A DNA stretch of 32,660 bases. It comes from Paenibacillus sp. 598K (lineage in GTDB: Bacteria > Bacillota > Bacilli > Paenibacillales > Paenibacillaceae). A program made the translations under genes and the position numbers. Shown here piece by piece: positions 22,715 through 31,118 of the stretch. The notes beneath the pieces were generated by a model that saw only the letters and a program-made list of their open reading frames with translations, searched no databases and was not told the origin of the DNA. Location: positions 27,066-59,725 of the forward strand of contig NZ_BFBX01000128.1 of the NCBI RefSeq assembly GCF_003851045.1. Direction: 5' to 3'. The first letter of the stretch is position 1, and every line of letters begins with the position of its first letter.

Positions 22715-23844
22715 GGCTGGAACTCCCTCACCCGGCTGATGATGCGTTCCATGTCGGCATCGCTGAGATTGGGGTGGATCGGCAAGGTCAGGATCTGCTT
22801 CCATACTATCAGCGTAAACGGCACGACTGCCCGAGTGTTGATATAGCTAGGATGAAGGTGACAAGGGTAATAATGGACTCCGGTCGCGATGTTATGCTCC
22901 TGCAGATGGCCGATCAGTCGATCGCGACGCGCCTCATCCGGCAGCCGGACCTGGTACAGATGCCAGGAGCTGCGGGCATAGTCCTTTTCCTGGGGCAGTT
23001 GCAGCCAAGGAAGATCGCTTAGTTCTTTTTGATAACGCTCCGCCACTTCGCGCCGCCGCCCATTGAGCAGATCCAGCTTGCCGAGCTGTACCAGTCCGAT
23101 CGCCGCTTGAAGATCATTCATATGGTATTTGTACCCGACTTCATCCACATAATACTGCCATGCGTATACCTTTTCGGAGGAGGAACGAATCCACGTATCG
23201 CGCGAGATACCGACCCAGCGTTTTTCGCGGATTTTGCGTGCCATCCATTCCGCATTGCAGGTGATGGCTCCGCCTTCGCCGCTCGTCAGATTTTTGACAG
23301 CATGGAAGCTGAAGCAGGTGAGCGGACTGATCGAGCCGATCGGCTTGCCTTTGTAGGCGGCGCCGCATGCATGTGCCGCGTCCTCGACGACGTGGATGCC
23401 ATGATGCGCCGCGAGCTTATGAATGGCGTCCATGTCGCAGGGGTGACCGCCCATATGGACGACGATGACAGCCTTGGTGCGCGGCGTGATCTTGCGCTCG
23501 ATATCGGCGACCGAGAGATTCAGCGAGTCGCCCTCGATATCCGCGAAGACCGGATCGGCGCCGACATATCTTACGGCATGTACCGTCGAGATGAAGGTCA
23601 TCGACGGCACGATCACCTCGTCGCCCGGCCCGACCCGCAGGATATCCAGCGCCAGGTGCAGCGCCGCTGTGCCAGAGTTCAGGGCTGCAGCAAACCGCGA
23701 GCCGACAGAGGCGGCGAATTCTTGCTCGAACTGCTCTGTCTTGGGCCCCAACCCGAGCCAGCCCGAGCGCATGACCTCCGCGACTGCATCGATCTCCTCC
23801 TGACCGATAGACGGCTGCAAGACGGGAATATGTCTATGCTTCAA
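22711..23844 (-). CDS. DegT/DnrJ/EryC1/StrS-type PLP sugar aminotransferase
   Basis: A 377-residue PLP enzyme that transaminates a nucleotide-linked keto-sugar. The PLP lysine is Lys184 in SFHAVKNLTSGEGG, the ring-N aspartate is Asp155 in HVVEDAAHACGA, and substrate-binding LNSGTAALHLAL and VIVPSMTFIST are present. With RfbA/RfbB upstream, the probable substrate is dTDP-4-keto-6-deoxyglucose or a product of it, as for SpsC in the B. subtilis spore polysaccharide operon. The start is TTG 23844 with AAAGGAG nine bases upstream. It lies 32 bases after a GT gene and overlaps the ATP-grasp gene. Confidence 0.92.
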   Translation of the reverse strand: MKHRHIPVLQPSIGQEEIDAVAEVMRSGWLGLGPKTEQFEQEFAASVGSRFAAALNSGTAALHLALDILRVGPGDEVIVPSMTFISTVHAVRYVGADPVFADIEGDSLNLSVADIERKITPRTKAVIVVHMGGHPCDMDAIHKLAAHHGIHVVEDAAHACGAAYKGKPIGSISPLTCFSFHAVKNLTSGEGGAITCNAEWMARKIREKRWVGISRDTWIRSSSEKVYAWQYYVDEVGYKYHMNDLQAAIGLVQLGKLDLLNGRRREVAERYQKELSDLPWLQLPQEKDYARSSWHLYQVRLPDEARRDRLIGHLQEHNIATGVHYYPCHLHPSYINTRAVVPFTLIVWKQILTLPIHPNLSDADMERIISRVREFQP

Positions 23845-23876
23845 TACGATGAACTCCTTTCTCCTCTAGCGATCCT

Positions 23877-24890
23877 TCACTTCTGGTCCTGCAGGATCTC
23901 CTCGTGCCAACGCTTGGCGCAAGCCGCGATCGTGAAGTGCTCGCGCGCATCGGCCTGCGCGTGCTCCCGGATCTGTTGTCGCAACGACGGCCGCTCGATC
24001 AGCTCGCAGATCGCCTCATACCATCCTCTGCTCTGCGCCCGAGTCAGAAGACCATTGACGCCATGCTTTACCCAGCCTTGGTACGGCGGCGTATCCGCAT
24101 AGATGCCAGCGATGCCGCATGCCGCGTATTCGCGAAACTTGTTGTTCGTCTTACAGTTATGCAACAGCGTCTCCTCGAGCGGAGCTAGACCGATATCCCA
24201 GTTCGACTGGTACAGCCGTCTCAGAAAGTTGCGATAATCCGGATCATATTGAGCAAACGTGACTTGATGCAGGTCTTCGAGACCATCCGGGATATAGCCA
24301 AAAAACTCGATTTTGACCCGGTTGCCATACGTCCTCGCAACGCCGCGCAGCGCCTGGATGACCGGCTCGAACGCCGATTCCTTGCGCCCTCCTTCATAGC
24401 CGATATGGATGCGTCCATCCCGCTTTTGTGGTTTTTCCAGACGGTCCAGCATCTGGAAGTCGACACTTCCCGTGAAGCTGACTACACGGCGCGGATGGTA
24501 GTGCCGCTCCAGATGCCGGGCGAAATAGTCCGAAGCGACCTTGACCATCTCTGCTTCCCGTATAAAACGGCTGTAGACCTCCCGCCTCATCGGATCATGA
24601 TAGAACTGGCCGCTCTCCGAGCCCGGCGACATCGCCAGGAAGTAATCGTCGATGACGTAGACCGTCTTCTTGCCCATTTCCTTGGCCTCTCGCAACAAGT
24701 TGTACGCGCCGGGATGCACCGTTCGGAAGAACAGGATGACATCCGCAGCCGCCACATCGTTCTTATCGGCCTCGAAATCCTGCCTCACCTTGTAATGGCA
24801 TACGCCATGTCGCTGCAGCTCGCGAAATGGCTGCTCGATGCCGATCTTGTACGATGCGATATATGGCGAGCCGACGATGAGCACGCGCAT
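23877..24890 (-). CDS. GT-B glycosyltransferase without GX3 tail
   Basis: A 337-residue GT-B-fold enzyme (GT1/GT4-like). An N-terminal Rossmann half begins MRVLIVGSPYIASYK and includes KKTVYVIDDYFLAM. The C-terminal donor-binding half has IHIGYEGGRKES, IEFFGYIPDGL, WDIGLAPLEE and KTNNKFREYAACGIAGIYAD. It is a clear paralogue of the upstream gene product, sharing these motifs in order, but starts directly at the catalytic domain with no basic/GX3 extension. AAAGGAGGGG precedes the ATG. It is 38 bases after the paralogue and 32 before the aminotransferase. Donor and acceptor are unknown. Confidence 0.85.
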   Translation of the reverse strand: MRVLIVGSPYIASYKIGIEQPFRELQRHGVCHYKVRQDFEADKNDVAAADVILFFRTVHPGAYNLLREAKEMGKKTVYVIDDYFLAMSPGSESGQFYHDPMRREVYSRFIREAEMVKVASDYFARHLERHYHPRRVVSFTGSVDFQMLDRLEKPQKRDGRIHIGYEGGRKESAFEPVIQALRGVARTYGNRVKIEFFGYIPDGLEDLHQVTFAQYDPDYRNFLRRLYQSNWDIGLAPLEETLLHNCKTNNKFREYAACGIAGIYADTPPYQGWVKHGVNGLLTRAQSRGWYEAICELIERPSLRQQIREHAQADAREHFTIAACAKRWHEEILQDQK

Positions 24891-24928
24891 AACACCCCTC
24901 CTTTCATCCTATGTTCGCTCCCCCGTCC

Positions 24929-26209
24929 CTAATGCCCGAAGATATGCTCTCGCCAGGCATCCGCGCAGTTGTCCAGCGAGAACAGCTCGCGCGCCTTTGT
25001 CTCGGCCTGAATCCGTATCTGCTCACGCAGGTCAGGATTATCAATCATCGTGCATAGACCCGCATACCAGCCCTCCTCGGTATGGGGCACCAGATAGCCG
25101 TTCTCGCCATGCGTCACCCAAGGCCGATACACCGGCGAGTCGGAATAGATGCCGGGGATGCCGCAGGCGCTATACTCCCGTAGCTTGTTGTTGGTCTTGC
25201 CGTTATTGAAGAGCGTCGTCGAGAGCGGAGCGATGCCGATGTCCCACGCCCGCTGCTTGAGACTGCGGATGAAGGTACGGTAATCGACGCCGCCCTCGGT
25301 ATAGGTAATGTTGGGCAGACCTTCCAGACCCGGCGGCATATAGCCGATAAACTCGAACGATACGAACCCGCCGTAGTATCTCAGGATGCGCCGAAGTGCG
25401 GGGACGACAGCAGCAAACTCCTCCTCCTTGCTGGTGCCCTCATAACCAATGACGAGCGGGCCACTCTGGCGCGGCAGCCGCTCGACGCCGTCGAGCCACT
25501 CGAAGTCTACACTGGCAGAGAAATACATCGTCGGGCGGTTGAATACAGCCTCGATATAGGAGCCCAGCTCTGGCGCGTCGACCTTGACGATGTGCGCCAG
25601 CGTCAAAAACTGACGGCAGGCTTCCTGGCGCTCCGGGTCTCGATAATACCGGCCAACCTCTGACGTCGGCGGGATCTCCAGGAAATTATCGTCGATGACA
25701 TAGATCGTCCGCTTACCCAGCTCATGCGCCACCTTCAGGAGCTCCAGCGCCGCAGGCTCAACGTTGCGAACGAATACGATCGTATGGGCGGCTGCGATCA
25801 TCTCGCGGGTCACCGTCCCCTCCTCATGGATCGCATAACTGAAGCCGCCGCGACGGCGCAGCGCCTCGAAGGGCTGGATAATGATAATATCCATCGATGC
25901 AATGTATCCGGCCGAGACGACCAACGCATCCACCGGCGGGAGCAAGGAAGGCGTCGGGGCGGGCGGCTGCGCTGCTGCAGCGGCCCGGCCCCGCTCGAGA
26001 CCAAGCGCATAGCCATCCCTGCGACCGCGCTCGAAGCCTTCGTGTCTACCCGTCTGAAAGGCGTTCCGACGAATGCCCTCTGCCCGATTGCCGACGCTAC
26101 TGCGGCTTTTCCTGCGTGCGACGATGACGCCGCTCCGGCGGAATTTTTTGCGAGCGATGCGGTACACTCGTCTGCGTGCGCCTGACGTCTTTCTTTTTTT
26201 TCGTGTCAT
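24929..26209 (-). CDS. GT-B glycosyltransferase with basic N-terminus and GX3 array
   Basis: A 426-residue protein. Residues 1-48 are very basic (MTRKKRKTSGARRRVYRIAR). At 50-78 there is a strict four-residue repeat with Gly at 54, 58, 62, 66, 70 and 74 (GFERGRRDGYALGLERG), then a Pro/Ala linker to about 92. The GT-B catalytic domain follows, with RTIYVIDDNFLEIPP, LVIGYEGTSKEEEF, WDIGIAPLSTTLFNNGKTNN and YSACGIPGIYSDSP. The catalytic part is paralogous to the next gene. The start has AAGGAG upstream and lies three bases after the small basic gene. The tail is probably for assembly or targeting; its role is unproven. Confidence 0.85.
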   Translation of the reverse strand: MTRKKRKTSGARRRVYRIARKKFRRSGVIVARRKSRSSVGNRAEGIRRNAFQTGRHEGFERGRRDGYALGLERGRAAAAAQPPAPTPSLLPPVDALVVSAGYIASMDIIIIQPFEALRRRGGFSYAIHEEGTVTREMIAAAHTIVFVRNVEPAALELLKVAHELGKRTIYVIDDNFLEIPPTSEVGRYYRDPERQEACRQFLTLAHIVKVDAPELGSYIEAVFNRPTMYFSASVDFEWLDGVERLPRQSGPLVIGYEGTSKEEEFAAVVPALRRILRYYGGFVSFEFIGYMPPGLEGLPNITYTEGGVDYRTFIRSLKQRAWDIGIAPLSTTLFNNGKTNNKLREYSACGIPGIYSDSPVYRPWVTHGENGYLVPHTEEGWYAGLCTMIDNPDLREQIRIQAETKARELFSLDNCADAWREHIFGH

Positions 26210-26212
26210 GGC

Positions 26213-26488
26213 TTACGCTCCTTTATAAGCTTCTTGATGACCGGCTTCCAGTCCCTCGGCATAACCGATATTGAAGCCTTCGTTGTAAGCTTCGTCAAAG
26301 CCCGCGTCATAAGCCTGATTGTACGAAGGGGAAGTTGCCCCTGTGGCGTGACTTCTTCTGCGGCGCAGACCGCCACGGCGTCTAAGCCTGCCTTTGCCCT
26401 TGAGACGGCCGCGCGTCCGCGATCTGCGCACCAGTTTTCCTGCCCGTTTTTTAGCGCCGCGGGTCGCCTTTTTTTTGCGTTTCGTCAT
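26213..26488 (-). CDS. Small basic protein with nine tandem aromatic-x-x-Gly/Ala tetrads
   Basis: A 91-residue protein with no catalytic domain. Residues 1-47 are almost half Lys/Arg (MTKRKKKATRGAKKRAGKLV, then GRLRRRGGLRRRRS). From residue 56 the sequence is a perfect four-residue repeat: an aromatic or large residue at 56, 60, 64, 68, 72, 76, 80, 84 and 88, and Gly or Ala at 59, 63, 67, 71, 75, 79, 83, 87 and 91 (for example YDAGFDEAYNEGFNIGYAEG). It is the tail of the neighbouring GTs as a free-standing protein. AGGAG lies five bases before the ATG at 26488; the frame is open upstream but unsupported. Possibly a scaffold, or a glycosylated or nucleic-acid-binding spore protein. Confidence 0.75.
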   Translation of the reverse strand: MTKRKKKATRGAKKRAGKLVRRSRTRGRLKGKGRLRRRGGLRRRRSHATGATSPSYNQAYDAGFDEAYNEGFNIGYAEGLEAGHQEAYKGA

Positions 26489-26528
26489 CGTTGCTCCTGC
26501 CTCCTCGATAGTTGATATCTGTCTTGTC

Positions 26529-27854
26529 TCAGATCTCTCCAGAGTGGATCGTCGGCGGGGCGATGATCGGAGGACCTTGCGGGGCCCGATCGACCGCCAA
26601 GCTGCGACTGATCTCCTGCTCGGCCAGCCGCCAGCAGGCCAGCGCCCGATCATTCAAGAAGCGACGCCACAGGCCTTCGCGGTATTGGCAAAGACCGTGG
26701 GGTGTCTGCGCGAGGATGCCCTCGCGCAGCTGTCCCTCCTGCGCGGCGGCGCGCAGCATCGCTTGGCGATGCTCGACCTCTTGAGAAGTAAAGACGCCGC
26801 CCATCGGCCAACTGGCCAGATCGACCCGGGAGACGCGCACTGCCCGGTCGCGGCAGGCCCCGCCGCCCCCCTCGTCGATCTGGTACCGATGCCCGCCCTC
26901 CACCCAGTACAATGTCGGGTCAGACCCCTGCACGATAATGCAGGTCGGATACAGATCGGTCGTCCGCCAGCGCGCTTCCCCGATCTGCCAGTCCAGACCC
27001 AGCATGCCGTGCGGATCGGACCACTTCTCCGAGTAATACCGCAGATTGTTGCCGTACACCTCATCGAACTTGCCGTCGAGCGCCTTCATTGATACGCTGC
27101 CGTAATGGTGGATGAAGGTATCCCGTGCAATGATCAATTGTCGTCCGAGCAGCCTGAGGCGCAAGCCATAATCGTCATCCTCGCAATTGCCGATCTCGAA
27201 CCCCTCGTCAAAGTATCCGAGCTGCTCGAACGTCTCGCGCCGCATCAGCATGCAGAATCCGGTCAGTCGGCCCGTCATCTGCCAGGCGGCAGGGTCAGGA
27301 CGATTGTACGAACGGGCGAAGGCCTGCATCTCCGGCATCGAGCCGTATCCGACCTCCAGCAGCTGATCGCCGCTAATATAGTTGGTCATCGGCCCGACGA
27401 TGCCATGATCCGGGCTCGCATGCAGACAATGCAGCAGATTGGCAAGCCAGCCCTCGGTGACGACCGAGTCATTGTTCAGGATGAGCAGCGTCTCGCCTCG
27501 CGCCATCATCATCCCCTGGTTGACTGCGCCGGCAAACCCGAGATTGCTCGCGTTGATCCGGTAGCGCACGCCTCGCAGCGAGTGCAGGTAGCGGTCGGTT
27601 CCATCGGTAGAAGCATTATCGATGATGATCAGCTCATACGGCTGCGGCGTATAGGTGTGGACACTCTCAATGCATTCCTTCAGATAATTGACCTTGTTGC
27701 AGGTTGGAATGATGATGCTCGTGCCCGTCATCGGCAAGCGAAACTGCGATGAGCCGTCCGCAGCGCCTTTGCGGTAGCCTTCCTCGTATCCTCTCGCATA
27801 GCCTTGCCGCTTTCCCGCCTCGAAGCCCGACCGGGCGTCGCGATGCCGCTTCAT
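26529..27854 (-). CDS. GT2 glycosyltransferase with N-terminal GX3 array
   Basis: A 441-residue protein. Residues 1-34 carry a GX3 array with Gly at 10, 14, 18, 22, 26, 30 and 34 (GYARGYEEGYRKG). A GT-A/GT2 domain follows (about 42-290): TSIIIPTCNKVNYL, IIIDNASTDGTD, LLILNNDSVV as the metal-binding segment and ENCEDDDYG-type acidic residues (GNCEDDDYGLRLRL). A C-terminal ~130-residue region has LYWVEGGHRYQID, of unknown function. It is paralogous to the GT2 at 31877-32605, which lacks both the tail and the C-terminal region. The ATG overlaps the stop of the upstream gene (ATGA) with GGGGAGG upstream. Confidence 0.87.
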   Translation of the reverse strand: MKRHRDARSGFEAGKRQGYARGYEEGYRKGAADGSSQFRLPMTGTSIIIPTCNKVNYLKECIESVHTYTPQPYELIIIDNASTDGTDRYLHSLRGVRYRINASNLGFAGAVNQGMMMARGETLLILNNDSVVTEGWLANLLHCLHASPDHGIVGPMTNYISGDQLLEVGYGSMPEMQAFARSYNRPDPAAWQMTGRLTGFCMLMRRETFEQLGYFDEGFEIGNCEDDDYGLRLRLLGRQLIIARDTFIHHYGSVSMKALDGKFDEVYGNNLRYYSEKWSDPHGMLGLDWQIGEARWRTTDLYPTCIIVQGSDPTLYWVEGGHRYQIDEGGGGACRDRAVRVSRVDLASWPMGGVFTSQEVEHRQAMLRAAAQEGQLREGILAQTPHGLCQYREGLWRRFLNDRALACWRLAEQEISRSLAVDRAPQGPPIIAPPTIHSGEI

Positions 27855-28888
27855 AGCACGGCCTCCCCTTTGATGAGCGCGTCTGCGAGATGACCGAAGT
27901 CGATCGCCGTCCTCCCCAGCTCTGTCGCGATCCGTTGTGCGATCACGACGGCCGGGATACCGGCGCCGACCAACGCGATATCGAAGTGATGTCCGTGGAT
28001 CTCCGCCATCACGCGAGGGATATCATGCATGCCCGCGACCGGAGCGATTACCCCTGCGACGACATACCCCCGACTCTCGAGGACGCTGGCCAGGCTCGGC
28101 GCGGTATTGCCGACGAGCAATACTCGCCTCCCCTGCAACAGCTGCGGCAGGCAGCCTTCCAGGTAGATCGTATAATTGATCGTCGAGATCGTCAGCTGGA
28201 GCTGGCGATAATCGATGCCGTAGGCTCGGAAAACCGCAAAAGCAAGCGGCTGGTAGTTGGGCAATCGCAGCTTGGGAATGCCGACGATATCCGCCCGGCA
28301 TACCGCAGCGACCAACTGGTCCCGAGCCTCGAGATCCGGCAGCTGGATGCCGGCATACGGCAGGAAGTGCCCTTCGCGGAGCAACTGCTGGTCGCTCATC
28401 ACCGTGCCCTGCGCCATCGTCAGCAGCTCGCCGTCTCCGAGTCTCACAACGGACAGCGGTCTGCCCTCGTCCATTGCCTGGAGGAGTCGGCTCGTGACCT
28501 CCCTTGCATTGAGCAGATGCTGCTTCTCCGACTGCAAAGCCTGGATGCCGGCTTCGATAATCCGATAGACCGGGATATCCGGCAGCATCTCCTCGTCGGA
28601 CAGGAGGACATCGACGAGCCCTTCTCCCCCCTCGTACAGTCCGCTTCTGTACCCTTCCTCGCGTTGTCGCCCTCCGTCATCCGGCGGCTGCGTCTGATGC
28701 TTGATCAGCGCTGCGTCATAGCCCGCGTCATAGCCCTGGTTGTAGGACAGCCTGATCTGCTCCTGCAGCCGCTCCGCCCGTTGCTGAGCAGATGCGGTCG
28801 GCTTGCGGGCCGTCGGCTTCCGCCTCCCCGTACGACCTCTGCCCCGCCGCAGTCTGATCGGACGCTTCAGCTTCCTTGCTCGCTGCAT
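27851..28888 (-). CDS. GT-D-fold glycosyltransferase with basic N-terminus and GX3 repeats
   Basis: A 345-residue protein. Residues 1-35 are very basic (KRPIRLRRGRGRTGRRKPT). YNQGYDAGYDAA (49-60) and REEGYRSGLYEG (76-87) are GX3 segments. The catalytic part (from ~105) carries SVVRLGDGELL with Asp152-Gly-Glu154, the signature of GT-D-fold (DUF1792-like) transferases. It then has ADIVGIPKLRL, a Rossmann-like RRVLLVGNTAPSLASVLESR and FDIALVGAGIPAVVIA. GT-D enzymes add glucose in streptococcal adhesin glycosylation, so sugar transfer to a protein or glycan is plausible. AAGGAG precedes the ATG. It overlaps the next gene and lies 73 bases after the CgeB-like gene. Confidence 0.8.
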   Translation of the reverse strand: MQRARKLKRPIRLRRGRGRTGRRKPTARKPTASAQQRAERLQEQIRLSYNQGYDAGYDAALIKHQTQPPDDGGRQREEGYRSGLYEGGEGLVDVLLSDEEMLPDIPVYRIIEAGIQALQSEKQHLLNAREVTSRLLQAMDEGRPLSVVRLGDGELLTMAQGTVMSDQQLLREGHFLPYAGIQLPDLEARDQLVAAVCRADIVGIPKLRLPNYQPLAFAVFRAYGIDYRQLQLTISTINYTIYLEGCLPQLLQGRRVLLVGNTAPSLASVLESRGYVVAGVIAPVAGMHDIPRVMAEIHGHHFDIALVGAGIPAVVIAQRIATELGRTAIDFGHLADALIKGEAVL

Positions 28889-28961
28889 CGTATGCGCTCC
28901 TTCCTCACCTTCTGTGACTACACTATATTCCCGCTGGTCCGCCCGGGACAGGTACAGCTAT

Positions 28962-30101
28962 CTATATTCCGCCGCCGCCCGGGAAGACATGCTCCAGCAG
29001 CGCGCGGAGCCGCGTATCGTACGTATGATCTCTGCGCGTGCGCAGCAGGCCGCGCAAGGCCACCCGCCTGCGCGCCTCCTCGTCGCTCAGATAATGCTCC
29101 AGCTTGACAGCGAGCTCCTCGAACGAAGCGAATATCGCGATCTCCTCGTCCGCCCGATACCAATTGCCCAGATCGTGACGCTGGTCGGACAACTGCAGCG
29201 TGCCGCAAGCGGCAATCTCGAAGGTGCGAGGATTGGGCGAATGGGCTGGCAACTTGATCTGGTTGGCATTAATCGTGTCGTCGTCGATCGAGCGATGCAG
29301 ATTGATGACGACTTTGGCGCCGTTGTAATAGCTGGCCGTCTCCTCCGGCGACATCCAGTCGCCGAGCCGGATGCTGCCCTCAAGCTCCTTGAAGTGCTTG
29401 AGCCGATCCCACCACCAGCCGGCGATGACGACCTTGCGACCGCGCAGATGCGGCATGAGGCGGTCGATCAGATCGATCCGATTCCAGAAGCCGGTGCCGA
29501 TGAAGCAGATGTCCGACTGGTATTCCTGGCCAACGTGACGGGGATGGAACAACGACGGCTCCGCCCCGAAGGGGAGGTAGCATACCCGGGTGCAGCCCAG
29601 ACTCGCATAATAAGCGACACAGCTCAGCTCCAGCGTGAAGACGTAGTCGTAGCGCGTGGCGATCGCACTCGTCCAGTCGGTGTAATAGGGATCGTCCGTG
29701 AACCAGATTGCTGTGCGGATGCCTTGCCGGCGCAGCTGCTCGACCTGCCCGGCTGGGAATACGGTGCCGTTGAGCGCCAGCACCAGATCAGGCCGCTCCC
29801 GGGTTGCTAGTGCAGCCACGTCATCCGACGGCGAAGCGACGACAGTGTCCGAGACATTCGCTCGCAGCGCCTCGATAACCGCCGCGTCCAGCGCCGGATA
29901 CGGCACGCCGATGCCTGCCGTCACATAGATGACCCGCAGCGCCCGGCGCGGCAGCTCGATCGGCGGGATCGCCGCCAGCCCGCCCTGCATCATGCCTATG
30001 CGGTAGCCGTCGCCTCTTCCCTTGCGCATGCCCGCTTCACGGCCGGCTGCCTTGGCTGCCGCCTCCGGCGACAAGGAGGGGGCCATATCGTCATTGTGCA
30101 T
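28962..30101 (-). CDS. CgeB-like glycosyltransferase with N-terminal GX3 array
   Basis: A 379-residue GT-B protein of the CgeB/Glyco_trans_1_2 type. The N-terminal tail has Gly at residues 20, 24, 28, 32, 36 and 40 (GREAGMRKGRGDGYRIG). The catalytic region has RTAIWFTDDPYYTDW, LPFGAEPSLFHP, SDICFIGTGFWNRID and the family hallmark NPRTFEIAACGTLQLSDQR. CgeB of B. subtilis is a late mother-cell protein needed for the spore crust surface, so this gene points to spore glycosylation. GGAGG lies seven bases before the ATG. It is 42 bases after rfbB. The donor sugar is unknown. Confidence 0.85.
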   Translation of the reverse strand: MHNDDMAPSLSPEAAAKAAGREAGMRKGRGDGYRIGMMQGGLAAIPPIELPRRALRVIYVTAGIGVPYPALDAAVIEALRANVSDTVVASPSDDVAALATRERPDLVLALNGTVFPAGQVEQLRRQGIRTAIWFTDDPYYTDWTSAIATRYDYVFTLELSCVAYYASLGCTRVCYLPFGAEPSLFHPRHVGQEYQSDICFIGTGFWNRIDLIDRLMPHLRGRKVVIAGWWWDRLKHFKELEGSIRLGDWMSPEETASYYNGAKVVINLHRSIDDDTINANQIKLPAHSPNPRTFEIAACGTLQLSDQRHDLGNWYRADEEIAIFASFEELAVKLEHYLSDEEARRRVALRGLLRTRRDHTYDTRLRALLEHVFPGGGGI

Positions 30102-30143
30102 GCTTATGCCTCCGTTTGCTTCGTATTTGGTCCGCTCGTGCCA

Positions 30144-31118
30144 TCAGGCGTCCCCGAGCAGCTTGCGCCACCATTGCGGATGCTGCACATACCACTCCAC
30201 CGTCGAGCGCAGACCTTCGGCGAATGTATACTGAGGCATCCATCCGAGCTCCCGGCTCATCTTGCCGGCGTCGATCGCATAGCGACGGTCATGGCCCGCC
30301 CGGTCGGCTACGAACTGGATGAGCGACTCCGGCTTGCCGAGCTCCTGCAGGATCAGCCGGACGATCTCGAGGTTGGCGTGCTCGTTGTGGCCGCCGATAT
30401 TGTACACCTCGCCCGGCGTCCCCCGCTCCAGCAGCAGTCGGATGGCTCGGCAATGATCCTCGACATGCAGCCAGTCGCGGATGTTCAGCCCGTCGCCATA
30501 GACCGGGATCGACTGGTCCTGTAGGGCCCGGATGATCGTCAGTGGGATCAGCTTCTCCGGATATTGGCGAGGGCCGTAGTTATTGGAGCAACGGGTGATG
30601 ATGACAGGCAGACCATACGTCTCGCTATAGGCTCTGGCGATCAGGTCCGAGCCGGCCTTGCTCGCCGAGTAGGGGCTGTTGGGCATGAGCGGCGACGTCT
30701 CGGTAAAGTAGCCTGTCGGACCAAGCGTGCCGTATACCTCATCGGTGGAGATATGCAAAAAGCGGGGGATGCCGTGCCGCCTCGCGGCCTCCAGCAGCGT
30801 CTGTGTGCCGACGACATTGGCATCGATGAACGGTCTGGGATCGGCAATGCTGCGATCGACATGCGACTCGGCGGCGAAATGCACGACCGCATCGATGCCC
30901 TCCCCCATCACTTGGTCGACGAGGGCGCGGTCGCAGATGTTGCCCCGGATATGCCGATACCTGGGGTATCGCTCGACCGACCGCAGATTGTCTGGGTTGC
31001 CGGCATAGGTGAGGGCATCGAGATTGACCACCTCCGCATCGGGCTCCTCCTGCAGCAGCTGTAGGATGAAGTTGCTGCCGATGAAGCCCATGCCGCCGGT
31101 GACGAGCAGTCTGGCCAT
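30144..31118 (-). CDS. rfbB: dTDP-glucose 4,6-dehydratase
   Basis: A 324-residue extended-SDR enzyme converting dTDP-glucose to dTDP-4-keto-6-deoxyglucose, the branch point for rhamnose and amino-deoxy sugars. It has the NAD loop GGMGFIG (8-14), AAESHVDRSI, catalytic Thr125-Asp126-Glu127 (ISTDEVYG), Tyr150 and Lys154 (YSASK), then RCSNNYGPRQYPEKLIP. Its start overlaps the RfbA-like gene's stop by one base (TGATG). The product would feed the DegT aminotransferase seven genes downstream. RfbC and RfbD are not in the window. Confidence 0.95.
   Translation of the reverse strand: MARLLVTGGMGFIGSNFILQLLQEEPDAEVVNLDALTYAGNPDNLRSVERYPRYRHIRGNICDRALVDQVMGEGIDAVVHFAAESHVDRSIADPRPFIDANVVGTQTLLEAARRHGIPRFLHISTDEVYGTLGPTGYFTETSPLMPNSPYSASKAGSDLIARAYSETYGLPVIITRCSNNYGPRQYPEKLIPLTIIRALQDQSIPVYGDGLNIRDWLHVEDHCRAIRLLLERGTPGEVYNIGGHNEHANLEIVRLILQELGKPESLIQFVADRAGHDRRYAIDAGKMSRELGWMPQYTFAEGLRSTVEWYVQHPQWWRKLLGDA

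Noticed and set aside
22805..23868. Possible regulatory gaps inside the glycosylation operon
   Set aside because: Gaps between genes are 3-73 bases or overlaps, with no terminator and no convincing internal promoter; treated as one operon.
26489..26653. A longer 146-residue form of the small basic protein
   Set aside because: The extra 55 residues overlap the end of the upstream GT2 gene and lack a ribosome site, whereas ATG 26488 has AGGAG five bases upstream.
28919..28927. A sigma-K -10-like sequence (TATAGTGTA on the minus strand) before the GT-D gene
   Set aside because: It has one mismatch at the first position and no AC at the right -35 distance; the gene is more simply read through from upstream.
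27890..29107. A 405-codon plus-strand frame opposite the GT-D and CgeB-like genes
   Set aside because: It spans the gap between two well-supported genes and shows no recognisable domain.
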